45,301 bases of DNA from an uncultured Bacteroidales bacterium (GTDB lineage: Bacteria > Bacteroidota > Bacteroidia > Bacteroidales > CAIXZF01): positions 1 through 45,301 of the forward strand of contig CAIXZF010000015.1 of NCBI GenBank assembly GCA_903923925.1, in the 5' to 3' direction. Position 1 is the first letter of the stretch. Every line of letters begins with the position of its first letter. The notes beneath the pieces were generated by a model. The model was not told where the DNA came from. It ran no database searches and saw nothing but the letters and a program-made list of their open reading frames with translations. Below, piece by piece: positions 8,802 to 16,430 of the stretch. The position numbers and the translations under genes were made by a program.

Positions 8802-9530
8802 TCAGCTTTCCGGATTCATTCTTTCAAACGCCTTTTTCAAATCTTCCGGACCAGCATTCGCCATATCCTCACTAAAACCATAAGTAAGAGTATTCTTGCC
8901 ATTTTCCAGCTGTTCAAATATCGAATCTATAAAACCACTCACCGGCGGAGCATAATCATGAATGCCTTTTCCTCCCAGATCGGTGTTGAGCGCCGGCGGT
9001 ATAATTTCGATTACTTCAATATCGTTTGACTTCAGCAAATGTCGGAGTGAAAGTGTATATGAATGAAAAAATGCTTTCGTTGCCGAATAAACAGCTGCCT
9101 TTGATATTGGTGTAAATGCAAGTCCTGATGTTACATTCATAATCGTCGACAAGGATTTTAACCTGACAAACAAGAACGAAAGGTGTAAAGGAGCCTCAAT
9201 ATTAATTGCAATTTCCTGTTTTACTTTCTCTATATAATCCTCGTCAGAGAGTGGCAGGAACTGCTGAATACCAGCATTGTTAACTAAAACATTCAAATCA
9301 CTATGGTTTTCACTTACCCAATGAAATAATTTCTCTCTTTCATCTGCAACCGAAAGATCGCATTTTTTTGTAATTAGTCCGGGCAGTTTGTCAGAGGCTT
9401 CTTTGAGTGCAGTTTCTCTTCTCCCACAAATAATTACAATATTGCCATCCTGAATAAACCTTTCTGCAAGGCCAAAACCAATGCCTGAAGCACCGCCGGT
9501 AATAAGTATTTTTTTACCTGAAATTTTCAT
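8802..9530 (-). CDS. SDR-family oxidoreductase (DltE-like)
   Basis: A 242-residue classical short-chain dehydrogenase/reductase. The cofactor site TGGASGIG lies at residues 11-18, NNAG at 84-87, and the catalytic Ser135, Tyr148 and Lys152 sit in VTSG and YSATK. Arg-Arg after the second strand (CGRRET) favours NADPH. The closest pattern I recognise is the DltE/YdfG-like subgroup, which has no fixed substrate. It stands alone, with 95 bases to the lipocalin gene on the same strand. Confidence 0.9.
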   Translation of the reverse strand: MKISGKKILITGGASGIGFGLAERFIQDGNIVIICGRRETALKEASDKLPGLITKKCDLSVADEREKLFHWVSENHSDLNVLVNNAGIQQFLPLSDEDYIEKVKQEIAINIEAPLHLSFLFVRLKSLSTIMNVTSGLAFTPISKAAVYSATKAFFHSYTLSLRHLLKSNDIEVIEIIPPALNTDLGGKGIHDYAPPVSGFIDSIFEQLENGKNTLTYGFSEDMANAGPEDLKKAFERMNPES

Positions 9531-9625
9531 AAATATTGTTTTGAAATTTAAAAATCATATTGCCTTTTAAACACTTTTTAGTGTCAACGGCCTTAGAGAT
9601 TTTAATGAAAGTCAACTTTGGTTTT

Positions 9626-10192
9626 TTAAAGCTGGACAGTTTTCTGAAGTTTATCAGTATCAAGTCCTTTAGCCTTTAGCCTTGAAATTATCCCTTCATA
9701 AACCACAGCATCCATTTTGGGCGTCCTTGAAAGAATCCAGAGATACTTCCTGTTTGGATGACTTACAACTGCATAACTATAATCATTAGCAAGGTCGATA
9801 ATCCAGTATTTACCTGTAAACGGCCAGAAAAACTGAACTTTAAGCTTTGCATTCCCACTGCCGGGAACCACAAAGGCCTTGCCCGTTATTCCAGCTTCCT
9901 TCCCGTTTACACTGTCCTTTCTGCAACGGTTCACTACGATAACATAGCCTTTATCACTAAGCGTATATTCAGCAGTTGTACAATGGCAACCTTTCTGGAA
10001 ACGCTGCGGAAAGGAGGCAATTTCGTACCATTTACCAGCATATTTAGTGAGATCAACATTCGAAACTGTCTCCAGGGTTTGAGATTGAGCATTTGCCATT
10101 GCCAACGAAATTATTATAAATGATAAGCTAAACTGAACTGCAAGAATCAGGTAATATACACCTTTTGCTGCAAAACTGTTTGTTATTTTCAT
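9626..10192 (-). CDS. Lipocalin family protein (Blc-like)
   Basis: The product starts at the ATG at 10192 (MKITNSF...), 4 bases after the carbonic anhydrase stop codon. A longer frame reaches a TTG at 10276 inside that gene but adds a non-hydrophobic extension ahead of the signal sequence, so it is rejected. A hydrophobic signal segment is followed by the lipocalin GxW motif in LTKYAGKWYEIASFPQRFQKGC, then the YWIIDL and YAVVSHPNRKYLWILSRTP strands typical of bacterial Blc. There is no lipobox, so the protein is probably periplasmic. Family members bind fatty acids or lysophospholipids. Tight spacing makes it co-transcribed with the carbonic anhydrase. Confidence 0.9.
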   Translation of the reverse strand: MKITNSFAAKGVYYLILAVQFSLSFIIISLAMANAQSQTLETVSNVDLTKYAGKWYEIASFPQRFQKGCHCTTAEYTLSDKGYVIVVNRCRKDSVNGKEAGITGKAFVVPGSGNAKLKVQFFWPFTGKYWIIDLANDYSYAVVSHPNRKYLWILSRTPKMDAVVYEGIISRLKAKGLDTDKLQKTVQL

Positions 10193-10196
10193 AGCT

Positions 10197-10823
10197 CTAT
10201 TCTTCAAAAAATGTAACCTTACCTGTTTCAACTTCATACATGCCGCCAACAATTTTAATGAGGCCTTCTTTCTCAAGTTTTGAAATGATAAGACTTTCTC
10301 TCTTTATTCTGGCAATAATGAGGTGTACATTTATTTCTGTCACATTATTCACAAAGTCGGTATTATTACCCGTGCGGTCATGAATAGTTTTAGTTTCCTT
10401 ATCAATTGCCTGTTTAATTCTGAAGAGAATATGATTCATATTCCCGAGTTCAATATTATTACAAGCACCGATTATTGCTCCACAGTGGGTATGCCCAAGA
10501 ATAAGGATGATTTTTGTACCCACAACTTTTGTTGCAAATTCCATGCTTCCGATAATATCATCGTTGAGAATATTTCCTGCTATGCGAATGCTCAGAATAT
10601 CCCCGAGACCCTGGTCAAAAATTAGTTCAGAGGAGGTCCGCGAATCCATACAACTTAATATAGTTGCAAAAGGATACTGACCAGCCTTGGTGTCGTTGGC
10701 TTGTTGCAAAAGATTGCGATTTGCCTTTAAATTTTTAACAAAACGGTCGTTGCCTTCTATTAAAAACTGAAAAGCCAGATCTGGTGTTAACTTATTCTGT
10801 GTTTCTTTTGAGTGTGTATGCAA
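10197..10823 (-). CDS. can: Beta-class carbonic anhydrase
   Basis: A zinc enzyme interconverting CO2 and bicarbonate. The ligands are clear: Cys58 with the Asp60-Arg62 dyad in SCMDSR, and His111 and Cys114 in GHTHCGA. The 208-residue length and the N-terminus (LTPDLAFQFLIEGNDRFVKN) match full-length Bacteroidota homologues. The frame has no ATG near that N-terminus. The only plausible start is TTG at 10823, since a TAA lies seven codons further upstream. This may reflect low translation or a mutated start. It heads a two-gene unit with the lipocalin. Confidence 0.92.
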   Translation of the reverse strand: MHTHSKETQNKLTPDLAFQFLIEGNDRFVKNLKANRNLLQQANDTKAGQYPFATILSCMDSRTSSELIFDQGLGDILSIRIAGNILNDDIIGSMEFATKVVGTKIILILGHTHCGAIIGACNNIELGNMNHILFRIKQAIDKETKTIHDRTGNNTDFVNNVTEINVHLIIARIKRESLIISKLEKEGLIKIVGGMYEVETGKVTFFEE

Positions 10824-10849
10824 AGGATTGGGTTTATATATTAATCAAA

Positions 10850-11842
10850 TTAGATTTTGAGCCATTTGTAGATAATTCCTATGAAATTCTGATAAAAATA
10901 TGCTACCAAATAAGCCAGGATTACAGACAACACGAGGACCAGGAGAATAGGAAGATTTCCCAGCAGGTTAGCAAGTGTTAGCATAATCAGGAAATGAACC
11001 AGGTATAATGAAAAGGAGATTTTCCCGGTAAACAGGAAAAAGTTGTTGATTGGTTTAATCTTCAATAAGTAAATCCATATTGCAATGCATGAATATCCAA
11101 TCAACGCAGGTATATCGTTAAACAGTTTCCCAATTACTCCACCTTTTATGGCGAGTGAGGCATAAATAATACAGCCCAGCATTCCAATTAGTAAGTATTG
11201 GAAGGTTTTTAATTTCTGATAAAGGTTGTTTTTAATGAGCAAAGAGGCGATTCCCATTCCCAATGCAAATTCCCAAAGATATTGCAGAAAGAAACTATTC
11301 CAGATTCTTTCGTTTCCATGACCCGACAATCCCACAAATACCCACCAACATATGCTTATTGCAAGGCAAAAAATCATAAAATAACTATCCTTTGTACTGT
11401 CCTTCATCCTGGCAATCAGGTAAAACACAATGTAAAACTGAAAAATCATGGATACAAACCAGAGAGGATATCCATAGGATCCAATAATGCTTTCATCGAA
11501 CATTTTATAAAGAAAGGCATGACCGCCCAATGCATACCATGAATTTTCATAGATAGGTATAAAAAGTGCAATTAATGCTGAAAACAGCACTACCGGAATG
11601 TATGGAATATAAATTTTACTGCCCCTTTTCTTTAGAAAATCGAGATATGGAATTGGTCTTTTTGCATAGGATAAATACAAGCCTAAACCAGAAAGTAACA
11701 CAAAAAGATGGACACCTGTGCCACCAAAAAAGATAAATTTATCGAAGGGCCCAGGTAAATTCAGCTTCATAAGATGATGAAAAACCACAATTGTAAATAT
11801 TGAGTACCCTTTTAAAAATTCAATCAATTCTATTCGCTTCAT
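10850..11842 (-). CDS. Acyltransferase 3 family membrane protein
   Basis: A 330-residue integral membrane protein with about ten hydrophobic segments. It opens with ELIEFLKGYSIFTIVVFHHL, the acyltransferase-3 (OafA/WecH-like) start that carries the catalytic histidine, and includes the SGLGLYLSYAKR motif after the second helix. Such proteins transfer acetyl or other acyl groups to extracytoplasmic sugars of O-antigen, peptidoglycan or exopolysaccharide. No glycan biosynthesis genes adjoin it, so the acceptor is unknown. It lies 27 bases upstream of the carbonic anhydrase gene on the same strand. Confidence 0.88.
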   Translation of the reverse strand: MKRIELIEFLKGYSIFTIVVFHHLMKLNLPGPFDKFIFFGGTGVHLFVLLSGLGLYLSYAKRPIPYLDFLKKRGSKIYIPYIPVVLFSALIALFIPIYENSWYALGGHAFLYKMFDESIIGSYGYPLWFVSMIFQFYIVFYLIARMKDSTKDSYFMIFCLAISICWWVFVGLSGHGNERIWNSFFLQYLWEFALGMGIASLLIKNNLYQKLKTFQYLLIGMLGCIIYASLAIKGGVIGKLFNDIPALIGYSCIAIWIYLLKIKPINNFFLFTGKISFSLYLVHFLIMLTLANLLGNLPILLVLVLSVILAYLVAYFYQNFIGIIYKWLKI

Positions 11843-11895
11843 AGGGCTGTATTTAAAAATTCATTCCTGAAAATTAGTTGGTTTATATAAATTTT

Positions 11896-13137
11896 TTACT
11901 GTTTTGAAATTTCTAAAATATGATTTGCCTTGTTTCTGATATGGCAAAAATACAGGCCGGGAATCAACGCAGAAATATCAACTCTTGTATCCTCGGAGGT
12001 AGCGTTGAAAGAAAGAACTTTTTTACCCGTAAAATCGAATAACTCAATATCAGAGCCGAGTAATTCTGGTATAAGTCTCAGGGTAATAAAGGCAGTCGCA
12101 GGATTCGGAAAAATGCTAAACTGCTGATCTCCTGATAATTCATTAATATTAACGCTATTATTTACATGCATAGTTGCAACAGTACTCATGAGGTTAGAAG
12201 TTCCTAAACTGACCTGACACCTGAACAATTGGTTGTTGTTTGCAAGTGTTGCATTAGAAACAATCAGGGTATCGTTTGTAGCGCCATTGTATTGACCGGT
12301 ATTCGTTAGATTGCTATAGGCTAATCCAGTACTCGTTTGCCATTGGTAAGTTACAGCCGCCGGTGAAGCCTCTACACTGAACGTTGCAACTCCCATTAGA
12401 TTTACAGTTTGATTTACAGGGTTTGTGATAATTGCAAACTGATAACCTTGAGACAGTCCTGAAATTTCAGTCAGGGTGAGTTCCCTGTTCCAGATTCCAA
12501 CATCATCCAAATCGCCGGTATAGTTGTTCCCCCCTACTCCTTTGCCAAAATATAACGGCATATTGGCAGTTGCTGCCCCCGTATACGTATAGGTGGTCGT
12601 TCCCTGAAAAGCACCGTTTTTGTATAGGTTCATAATACCCGCATTGTAGGTGGCAACATAATGATCCCAGGCATTTAGAGTATGAGGACATGAAAGCCAG
12701 ATCCATGCCGATTGCTGCTTATTTGTTCCAAATTGTGTCTCATTCATTCCCTGGATTAATGAAATGAAATTTCCGGCAGTATTAGTGCCAATCATTAAAA
12801 CTACTCCGGGCGAGGTCTGAGCCTGCTTTTTCAACCACACAGAATATGTAAACGAACCGTTTTCAGCTAATGCAAATGATGGGATCGTAACCTCCATATA
12901 GTTTCCAACTCCATCAAAACTGGAGGCAGAATTTGGATTCCCGTTACGATCAGTTACAAAAGTCGCCCCGAAATTAGTAGCATTGTTTGCATTGACACTG
13001 AGGTCATTTCCATTTCCGTCAAAAGGCCACCAACCCTGGAGCCCATTTGTCGGGACATATGAAGGAACCTGGGCGAAGGACAAAACAGAGAATCCCAGGA
13101 TTACAAATGCGCTGATAAGTAGAGTTCTAATTTTCAT
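11896..13137 (-). CDS. LamG-domain protein with T9SS type A sorting domain
   Basis: A secreted surface protein of about 413 residues. It has a signal peptide (MKIRTLLISAFVILGFSVLSFAQ), a LamG/concanavalin-like domain (GLQGWWPFDGNGNDLS, later DDVGIWNRELTLTEI), an immunoglobulin-like domain (PVNQTVNLMGVATFSVEA, then TYQWQ and LFRCQVS), and a type A sorting domain (FSIFPNPATAF, FDFTGKK, GLYFCHI). LamG domains usually bind glycans or proteins. No enzyme domain is present, so adhesion or matrix binding is likely. The upstream in-frame TTG at 13164 is rejected in favour of the ATG that opens the signal peptide. Confidence 0.88.
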   Translation of the reverse strand: MKIRTLLISAFVILGFSVLSFAQVPSYVPTNGLQGWWPFDGNGNDLSVNANNATNFGATFVTDRNGNPNSASSFDGVGNYMEVTIPSFALAENGSFTYSVWLKKQAQTSPGVVLMIGTNTAGNFISLIQGMNETQFGTNKQQSAWIWLSCPHTLNAWDHYVATYNAGIMNLYKNGAFQGTTTYTYTGAATANMPLYFGKGVGGNNYTGDLDDVGIWNRELTLTEISGLSQGYQFAIITNPVNQTVNLMGVATFSVEASPAAVTYQWQTSTGLAYSNLTNTGQYNGATNDTLIVSNATLANNNQLFRCQVSLGTSNLMSTVATMHVNNSVNINELSGDQQFSIFPNPATAFITLRLIPELLGSDIELFDFTGKKVLSFNATSEDTRVDISALIPGLYFCHIRNKANHILEISKQ

Positions 13138-13212
13138 TTTGTTGTTAGTGAAAATAAATATCAAAAAAAGACAAAACCCAGATCAAAAACAATCAAATTT
13201 AACACAAAACAA

Positions 13213-13220
13213 CAAAGATA
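13213..13220 (-). promoter_or_regulatory. -7 box of the LamG T9SS gene
   Basis: On the minus strand this reads TATCTTTG, a perfect TAnnTTTG -7 element, leaving a leader of about 70 bases. The -33 position falls inside the 39-nt palindrome at 13218-13256 and shows no TTTG, so promoter use may depend on whatever the palindrome does. Confidence 0.4.
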
Positions 13221-13256
13221 ACAGATGACATGAAAAATTTTCATGTCATCTGTTAT
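13218..13256. terminator. 39-nt perfect palindrome, terminator or operator
   Basis: Two 19-base arms, left ATAACAGATGACATGAAAA and its exact reverse complement on the right, flank a single central base at 13237. It starts 5 bases downstream of the rtcB pseudogene stop. On the minus strand it is followed by a T-rich run, so a terminator for rtcB is the simplest reading. The near-zero loop and perfect symmetry are also compatible with a protein-binding site or a recombination scar. Confidence 0.6.
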
Positions 13257-13261
13257 TGGGT

Positions 13262-13947
13262 TCAGCCCTTTATCACCGCAAGCGGGTTTAACGTTACCAA
13301 AATCCCGACAAGATCCTGTTGGTTTTCCATAACAAGATCTATGTTTTTATAGGCACCAGGAGCCTCGTCAAGATCTTTATTTGTCCTGATTGAATGGACT
13401 ATCCCTTTTTTATCAAGTTTAGTAATCTCATCTGCAAGATCAAGTTCTCGCTGTGCCTGCTTTCTTCCCATTAAACGACCAGCACCATGCGAACAACTTT
13501 CGAAACTTTCAGGGTGCCGATTTGCTTACGTGCCGAAACGTATTGTTTCGATACAATTCCATTTTCGGGAACAGTTTCCAGAGAAGGCATGAGACTCTCA
13601 TCCTGTTTGTCTTTATGATGATCAAATCCCAATGGAACAAACGCCCGGATTCCAGACATTATCAGTTTAATTTTCTCAATGTTAATGTCCTCGAGGGAAG
13701 TTTTAACAGCACACATTCCGCATCCAATATCCACACCAACAGCATTGGGGATAATGACTCCTTTAGCAGCTAAAACCCCACCGATTGGCATGCCATAGCC
13801 AGAATGACAATCGGGCATAAGAGCAATGTGCTTAAATGCAAATGGCAAATTGGCAAGGTTTCTTGCCTGTGCCAGGGCATTTGGTTCTACATCCTCCAGC
13901 CACATCTTAATTGGGATTCTGCATTCTTCAGAAATTACTTTTTTCAT
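13262..13947 (-). pseudogene. rtcB: RNA ligase RtcB, internally deleted and frameshifted
   Basis: The intact family joins 2',3'-cyclic-phosphate RNA ends to 5'-OH ends using GTP and Mn2+. The N-terminal part (13471-13947) carries ALMPDCHSGYGMPIGG and VGVDIGCGM, with the metal-binding Asp and Cys, up to KQIGTL. Intact proteins continue with a GGGNHF motif, but here the frame changes at about 13508-13511. A shifted frame then resumes with FESCSHGAGR (the guanylated histidine motif), MGRKQAQREL and the normal end PLAVIKG at 13262. About 165 of roughly 390 residues are missing, including the histidine metal ligands, and the loss is not a multiple of three. Ligase activity is impossible. The WYL-type regulator lies divergently 156 bases away. 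Confidence 0.88.
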
Positions 13948-14082
13948 TTTTAGTTTCTTTTATATCAATCTAAAGATCAGTCAATTTACAAATCTTAACT
14001 ATTACTTAGCGGATTTTCGTTATTAATGCACAAAGATTTATACACAACTACGCAGTCTATTTGCGCAATTGAAAAAAAGATG

Positions 14083-14100
14083 ATATTTTTATAAAAATAT
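14083..14100. promoter_or_regulatory. 18-bp palindrome next to the WYL regulator start
   Basis: ATATTTTTATAAAAATAT is perfectly self-complementary and ends 3 bases before the ATG at 14104. Its position suits an autoregulatory operator or a start-masking hairpin. AT-rich spacers produce such palindromes by chance fairly often. Confidence 0.3.
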
Positions 14101-14103
14101 TTT

Positions 14104-14844
14104 ATGCCGGCAAATAGAAATGCGTTAATACGCTATAAAACAATCGATTTGTGTCTTCAGAACAAATACAGGAAATGGACGCTGGAAGATCTGATAACAG
14201 CTTGCTCAGAAACTTTATATGAATATGAGGGCAATCGAAAAGGTGTTAGCCGGCGAACCATACAGCTCGATATACAGATGATGCGCAGCGACAAACTGGG
14301 CTACAATGCACCAATTGTTGTTACGGACAAAAAGTTTTACACCTATGAAGACACTGCATACAGCATAATGAATATCCCATTGTCTGAAAATGACCTGGAT
14401 AAATTGATGGAAACAGTTGAGTTTCTGAAGCAATTCAAGGGATTTTCTCATTTCAGGGAACTAGAAGGCATGGTTCAAAAGCTGGAAGACCACGTTTATT
14501 CAAGCAAAGTACACCGGAATCCAGTTATTGATTTTGAAAAGAATGAGGACCTGAAAGGACTGGAATATCTGGATATTCTTTACACAGCCATAGTTAATGA
14601 GCAGGTAATTTTGTTTATTAATCGTCAGCATGCACCTTACGTAATTACCAAGCCTTTCCATCATTCTCAGCAGGTCATCGAAAGCAATGAAAACGGAATA
14701 ACTATTTCATTAGAAGTACAACATAACTTTGAGCTGGAGAAAGAAATTCTGGGGCTGGGCGATGGAGCGGTGGTAATTGCCCCATCCCGGCTTAGAAGAA
14801 GCATAAAAAAAAGGCTTAGAACAGCTGCTGAATTATACAATTAA
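14104..14844 (+). CDS. WYL-family transcriptional regulator lacking the WYL core
   Basis: The 246-residue product begins like a Bacteroidota WYL regulator: a helix-turn-helix region (ALIRYKTIDLCLQNKYRKWT, then SRRTIQLDIQMMR) and a helical linker (FLKQFKGFSHFRELEGMVQK). It ends like one too, with the C-terminal extension (HAPYVITKPFHHSQQVIE, IAPSRLRRSIKKRL). As I know the family, about 90 residues with the Sm-like WYL fold, including the N-R-W-F/Y-L motif, should sit between them. Here IVNEQV runs straight into ILFINRQ near 14600-14612. The reading frame is kept, so a DNA-binding protein without its ligand-sensing core may be made. It is divergent from the broken rtcB gene, its likely target. 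Confidence 0.8.
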   Translation: MPANRNALIRYKTIDLCLQNKYRKWTLEDLITACSETLYEYEGNRKGVSRRTIQLDIQMMRSDKLGYNAPIVVTDKKFYTYEDTAYSIMNIPLSENDLDKLMETVEFLKQFKGFSHFRELEGMVQKLEDHVYSSKVHRNPVIDFEKNEDLKGLEYLDILYTAIVNEQVILFINRQHAPYVITKPFHHSQQVIESNENGITISLEVQHNFELEKEILGLGDGAVVIAPSRLRRSIKKRLRTAAELYN

Positions 14845-14919
14845 ATTGTCCGTTTAATCCTATTTTTCAATTCTGGCATAAGTTTGAAACTATATGCTGA
14901 TTGATAAACTTATCCCCAT

Positions 14920-14965
14920 ATTTGTAACAATTAACTTGAATATTATGCCACGATTTGTTACAAAT
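14920..14965. terminator. Candidate bidirectional terminator between convergent genes
   Basis: ATTTGTAACA (14920-14929) and its exact reverse complement TGTTACAAAT (14956-14965) could form a 10-bp stem around a 26-base loop. It lies between the end of the WYL gene and the end of the fused N-hydrolase/T9SS frame, where a shared terminator would be expected. The stem is AT-rich and the loop long, so confidence is low. Confidence 0.35.
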
Positions 14966-14968
14966 TAA

Positions 14969-16291
14969 TCAGTTTTTCACAAATCGGTCTTTTTTCAAAA
15001 AACCGGAACCTTCAATCTGATATTGATATATCCCGCTTTCTAACTGCTGGATATCAATAGTTTGCGAAAATGAATTGTTAAGTGATTTTTCTAAACATTT
15101 ACGTCCGCTTAAATCGAAAACGGAGAATCTCAGGTTTTTGGTATTGCAATTCTTTAGTTGAATATTTAATTGTTGTGAAGTCGGATTCGGGAATATTTTA
15201 ATTTCTGCCTCACCTGGAACCACAGAAGCTATACTTGTTACAGTACTTCCTCTGTAAAGAAAAATAAGCCAGCGGGCAGGAACAGGGTTAAATATTCCCT
15301 GGGAAGGAGCATACCCAAGAAATCCCACTCTCATGTGACTTCCAGCGGCAAAATCATGAACAAGCTGAAGGTTTGAAACCGCATTCCACATGGTATCCGA
15401 TTTTGCTTTAAAATACGGAAACCCACCCATACTCGGGAATATAGGCCAGTAAAGGTATTGCGCATTTGATGGCAAAGGTGTAATCTCCGCACTTAAAGGG
15501 AAAGAGGAGGAAGGAGCAAAGGAATCAGGATAATATATTGCCCCCTCTCCCATCCATACCAGGGTTGCACCAAAAAGTAACTGGTTATTAAGGGAATAAT
15601 AGAACTGCATTTCTCCGAAATCCATAGGAGGCAAATATGTCCAGAGGAATGGCAGGCTATCCAGATCGCAGGTGCTGCATAATGGATAATGTTTAACACT
15701 CGCCCTGATAAACTGGTTGGAAAGAAAATCCATTTCAAGAATGGCAAGATTCAATGAGTCATTGGAAATCAGGGTGTCTGTTTCCAGTTGAGGATTATTA
15801 TATCCAAAACCTGCAAATGAAGTAAAGAATATTATTAATAAGATGCTGAGTCCTTTGATGATATGTGTTTTCATGTTTAAAAAATCATTAATCAGTTCAG
15901 AAACATCTTGTATGTTTTTATACTCTTTTAGAGTGATTTCCTTACAGCCACTGATCATAGCCGAAAGTCTGCTTCCTGATTGCGGTCTGAAAAGGCAAAG
16001 AATTTTTTTATTCAAACTGATAGCTTTGGCGATCTCAAATCCTACTCCAAGGCTGGGGTTTGTAACCTCCGCTATCACCACATCAGCGTTTGATAGCCAC
16101 TCTATATCACGGGCATAAATCTCATCATCAGATAAAGCAGTTTCACCTCTTTCTGAGAGTTCATTAAAACCGATGTGCTCAGTAAGAACCTCGCCATATT
16201 TTTGAAGGTAACTGATGATTTCAGAATACAAATCAGCATCATTCCGGCCACCACGGATTGAGCCTGCAAAATAGATTTTAAGTTCAGACAT
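14969..16291 (-). CDS. Nucleotide N-hydrolase (DNPH1/RCL-like) fused in frame to a T9SS cargo protein
   Basis: Residues 1-139 are a complete cytosolic 2'-deoxynucleoside 5'-monophosphate N-hydrolase: IYFAGSIRGGR phosphate site, DADVVIAEV-like strand, and NPSLGVGFEIAKA with the catalytic Glu86. Directly after LINDFLN comes MKTHIIKGLSILLIIFFTSF, a standard signal peptide. A beta-rich secreted domain with no recognised family follows, then a type A sorting domain (IKIFPNPTSQQ, FSVFDLSGRK, GIYQYQIEG). A cytosolic enzyme ahead of an internal signal peptide makes no biological sense as one protein. The join sits at a run of six Ts (minus strand), where one T fewer would create TAA right after LINDF. 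I read this as two genes (ATG of the second at 15874) that have lost the stop between them. Confidence 0.8.
   Translation of the reverse strand: MSELKIYFAGSIRGGRNDADLYSEIISYLQKYGEVLTEHIGFNELSERGETALSDDEIYARDIEWLSNADVVIAEVTNPSLGVGFEIAKAISLNKKILCLFRPQSGSRLSAMISGCKEITLKEYKNIQDVSELINDFLNMKTHIIKGLSILLIIFFTSFAGFGYNNPQLETDTLISNDSLNLAILEMDFLSNQFIRASVKHYPLCSTCDLDSLPFLWTYLPPMDFGEMQFYYSLNNQLLFGATLVWMGEGAIYYPDSFAPSSSFPLSAEITPLPSNAQYLYWPIFPSMGGFPYFKAKSDTMWNAVSNLQLVHDFAAGSHMRVGFLGYAPSQGIFNPVPARWLIFLYRGSTVTSIASVVPGEAEIKIFPNPTSQQLNIQLKNCNTKNLRFSVFDLSGRKCLEKSLNNSFSQTIDIQQLESGIYQYQIEGSGFLKKDRFVKN
15875..15884 (-). other. Homopolymer and slippery sequence at the gene junction
   Basis: On the minus strand this reads TTTTTTAAAC, just before the ATG at 15874. 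In the zero frame it contains T-TTA-AAC, the form of heptanucleotide used for -1 ribosomal slippage elsewhere. A +1 slip, or deletion of one T, gives TTT-TAA and ends the N-hydrolase. Sequencing error in the homopolymer is the first alternative. Confidence 0.5.
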
Positions 16292-16401
16292 AATTGAAAT
16301 TGAGTTTGTTATTCAAGATTAAATTTCAAAATGAATCTCGTTTTGTGCTCACCCAAATTTACAAAATAAAGTACTCTGACCTTCATCCGGACAAAAACCG
16401 G

Positions 16402-16409
16402 TATCTTTG
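16402..16409 (+). promoter_or_regulatory. -7 box of the ABC-F gene
   Basis: TATCTTTG matches TAnnTTTG exactly and lies 21 bases before the ATG at 16431. No clear TTTG occurs at the -33 distance. Its overlap with the in-frame TTG at 16407 argues against that codon as the start. Confidence 0.45.
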
Positions 16410-16430
16410 CAGCTTCATCAAAAAACATTT

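Noticed and set aside
9571-9584. ACACT-TTTT-AGTGT hairpin between the SDR and lipocalin genes
   Set aside because: A 5-bp AT-rich stem is too weak to call a terminator.
13262-13471. Separate small gene of 69 codons starting MGRKQAQREL
   Set aside because: It is the displaced C-terminus of RtcB; the same frame continues upstream into SHGAGR, and the family has no such stand-alone protein.
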